Below, one piece after another: positions 5,642-6,181 of a DNA stretch of 6,181 bases. The DNA is from Candidatus Thiodiazotropha taylori (GTDB lineage Bacteria > Pseudomonadota > Gammaproteobacteria > Chromatiales > Chromatiaceae): contig JAHRHW010000275.1 of NCBI GenBank assembly GCA_019100305.1, positions 1 to 6,181 of the forward strand, read 5' to 3'. The notes beneath the pieces were generated by a model. It was given only the letters and a program-made list of their open reading frames with translations, made no database searches and had not been told where the DNA came from. A program made the translations under genes and the position numbers. How positions within the stretch are numbered: the stretch's first letter is position 1; each line of letters begins with the position of its first letter.

Positions 5642-5648
5642 CTCCTTT
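5642..5648 (-). promoter_or_regulatory. Ribosome binding site deciding the EF-hand copy 2 start
   Basis: The minus strand reads AAAGGAG. Its GGAG is 1 nt from the first ATG, 4 nt from the second and 7 nt from the third of three consecutive ATGs, which favours the third (5634). Confidence 0.8.
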
Positions 5649-5698
5649 CAATGATTTGTTTTCAAAGCAAAGCCCTCTGACTGAGGTCTCTGTAGGCG

Positions 5699-5741
5699 AT
5701 AAGACAACGATGAGGAAAAAAATTGGGTGACCGAAGTCACA
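5699..5741 (-). promoter_or_regulatory. CRP-like activated promoter of EF-hand copy 2
   Basis: The minus strand carries TGTGA-CTTCGG-TCACC (5741-5726), 9 of 10 against the CRP/Vfr consensus, then 21 nt, then TGTCTTAT with TCTTAT at 5704-5699. The half-sites, the 21-nt gap and the 8-nt block ATAAGACA (plus-strand reading) are the same as upstream of copy 1, while the six central bases and most of the spacer differ. Conservation of just these parts supports function. Confidence 0.6.
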
Positions 5742-5744
5742 AAT

Positions 5745-5762
5745 AAAAAGGAACAGCTTTCC
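5745..5762 (-). terminator. Weak candidate terminator after holA
   Basis: On the minus strand GGAA (5762-5759), the 5-nt loop AGCTG and TTCC (5753-5750) are followed directly by TTTTT (5749-5745), 36 nt after the holA stop. The stem is only 4 bp plus a possible G-T pair, so strength is doubtful. It would separate holA from EF-hand copy 2. Confidence 0.35.
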
Positions 5763-5798
5763 CAGGCACTTAGTTACTAATTCAGGTTGTGCTGCCGA

Positions 5799-6181
5799 TC
5801 ACAGGCAGGCGATTCCGGAAACCCCTTGCGCAACACGCTTCAAGGCCAGCCAAGGGTCTTTCGAATTCAGCCCCTTGATCATACGATCAACATCTGAACA
5901 CTGTATTAGCAACTCTCTCCAGTAGTTTGCCGACTCCCTGGAGAGCGCCTTACCGACCACAGGCTTACGTTTATCCCAAACCCGGTAGGCCGCCATTACC
6001 TGATTGCTGTTACGCCCCTGTTCCAGTTCATTGGCCATCTCCGCCAGACTGCGAATTTCACGACTCAGGGCCCACAACACCACGGGTGCCGCCACGCCCT
6101 CCGCCTTCAACGAAGACAACATGCGCAAGCCCTTGGCGGTCTGCCCACTCATCAGGGTATCGAGCAGGCTGAAGACATCGA
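5799..6181 (-). CDS. holA: DNA polymerase III subunit delta (C-terminal part)
   Basis: HolA is the delta subunit of the clamp loader; it opens the beta sliding clamp so that it can be placed on primed DNA. Only the last 126 complete codons are present; the gene enters from beyond the right edge, so no start can be given. The frame is open to the edge (DVFSLLDTLMSG...), which means the ATG at 6152 is internal. Visible family features are the helical domain III pattern: DVFSLLDTLMSGQTAKGL, VLWALSREIRSLAEM, the YRVWDKRKPVVGKAL segment (E. coli has HRVWQNRRGMMGEAL), and DVDRMIKGLNSKDPWLALKRVA near the end. The match to E. coli is by recollection of the family sequence. It ends in TGA at 5799-5801. 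In many gammaproteobacteria nadD or proA is nearby; here three accessory genes lie between holA and proA. Confidence 0.9.
   Translation of the reverse strand, partial: DVFSLLDTLMSGQTAKGLRMLSSLKAEGVAAPVVLWALSREIRSLAEMANELEQGRNSNQVMAAYRVWDKRKPVVGKALSRESANYWRELLIQCSDVDRMIKGLNSKDPWLALKRVAQGVSGIACL

Noticed and set aside
5278..5730. 150-codon plus-strand reading frame across EF-hand copy 2
   Set aside because: It is antisense to an EF-hand gene with two intact calcium loops and runs through its promoter; no domain is recognisable.

Overview
The window looks like chromosomal DNA of moderate G+C from a gammaproteobacterium. The evidence is a linked housekeeping set (holA, proA, nadD, rsfS) of the kind gammaproteobacteria carry near lptE/holA (as in E. 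coli) or as proA-nadD-rsfS (as in pseudomonads). I cannot name the species; a marine or sulfur-oxidising lineage is only a guess. There is no tRNA, rRNA, CRISPR array, phage gene or transposase.

Layout from the right edge, along the minus strand: the C-terminal part of holA (5799-6181, running off the window); two paralogous secreted EF-hand proteins (5386-5634 and 4870-5124); a plus-strand gene for a secreted retropepsin-like aspartic protease (4317-4841), convergent with the EF-hand genes and divergent from proA; then proA (2808-4079), nadD (1995-2621), rsfS (1476-1835) and a WYL-domain regulator (475-1461). Positions 1-474 hold no gene I can support, only small inverted repeats.

Housekeeping roles: ProA makes glutamate-5-semialdehyde for proline synthesis, NadD makes the dinucleotide of NAD, RsfS silences ribosomes when nutrients are short, and HolA is the delta subunit of the polymerase III clamp loader. 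The regulator sits where rlmH often follows rsfS, with 11-14 nt between the genes, so it is probably co-transcribed with rsfS. The EF-hand genes and the protease separate holA from proA and look like an accessory insertion.

Two observations stand out. First, nadD is cut by a single in-frame amber codon (2196-2198); 66 further codons in the same frame encode a complete, recognisable NadD C-terminus. TAG closes four other genes here, so general recoding is unlikely; mutation, sequencing error or local readthrough are the options. Second, both EF-hand genes have the same promoter architecture: a GGTGA-N6-TCACA dyad (CRP/Vfr-like) 21 nt from an identical ATAAGACA block (plus-strand reading), which suggests that gene and promoter were duplicated together and are activated by a CRP-family factor. 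I see no clear evidence of a wholly new biological system.
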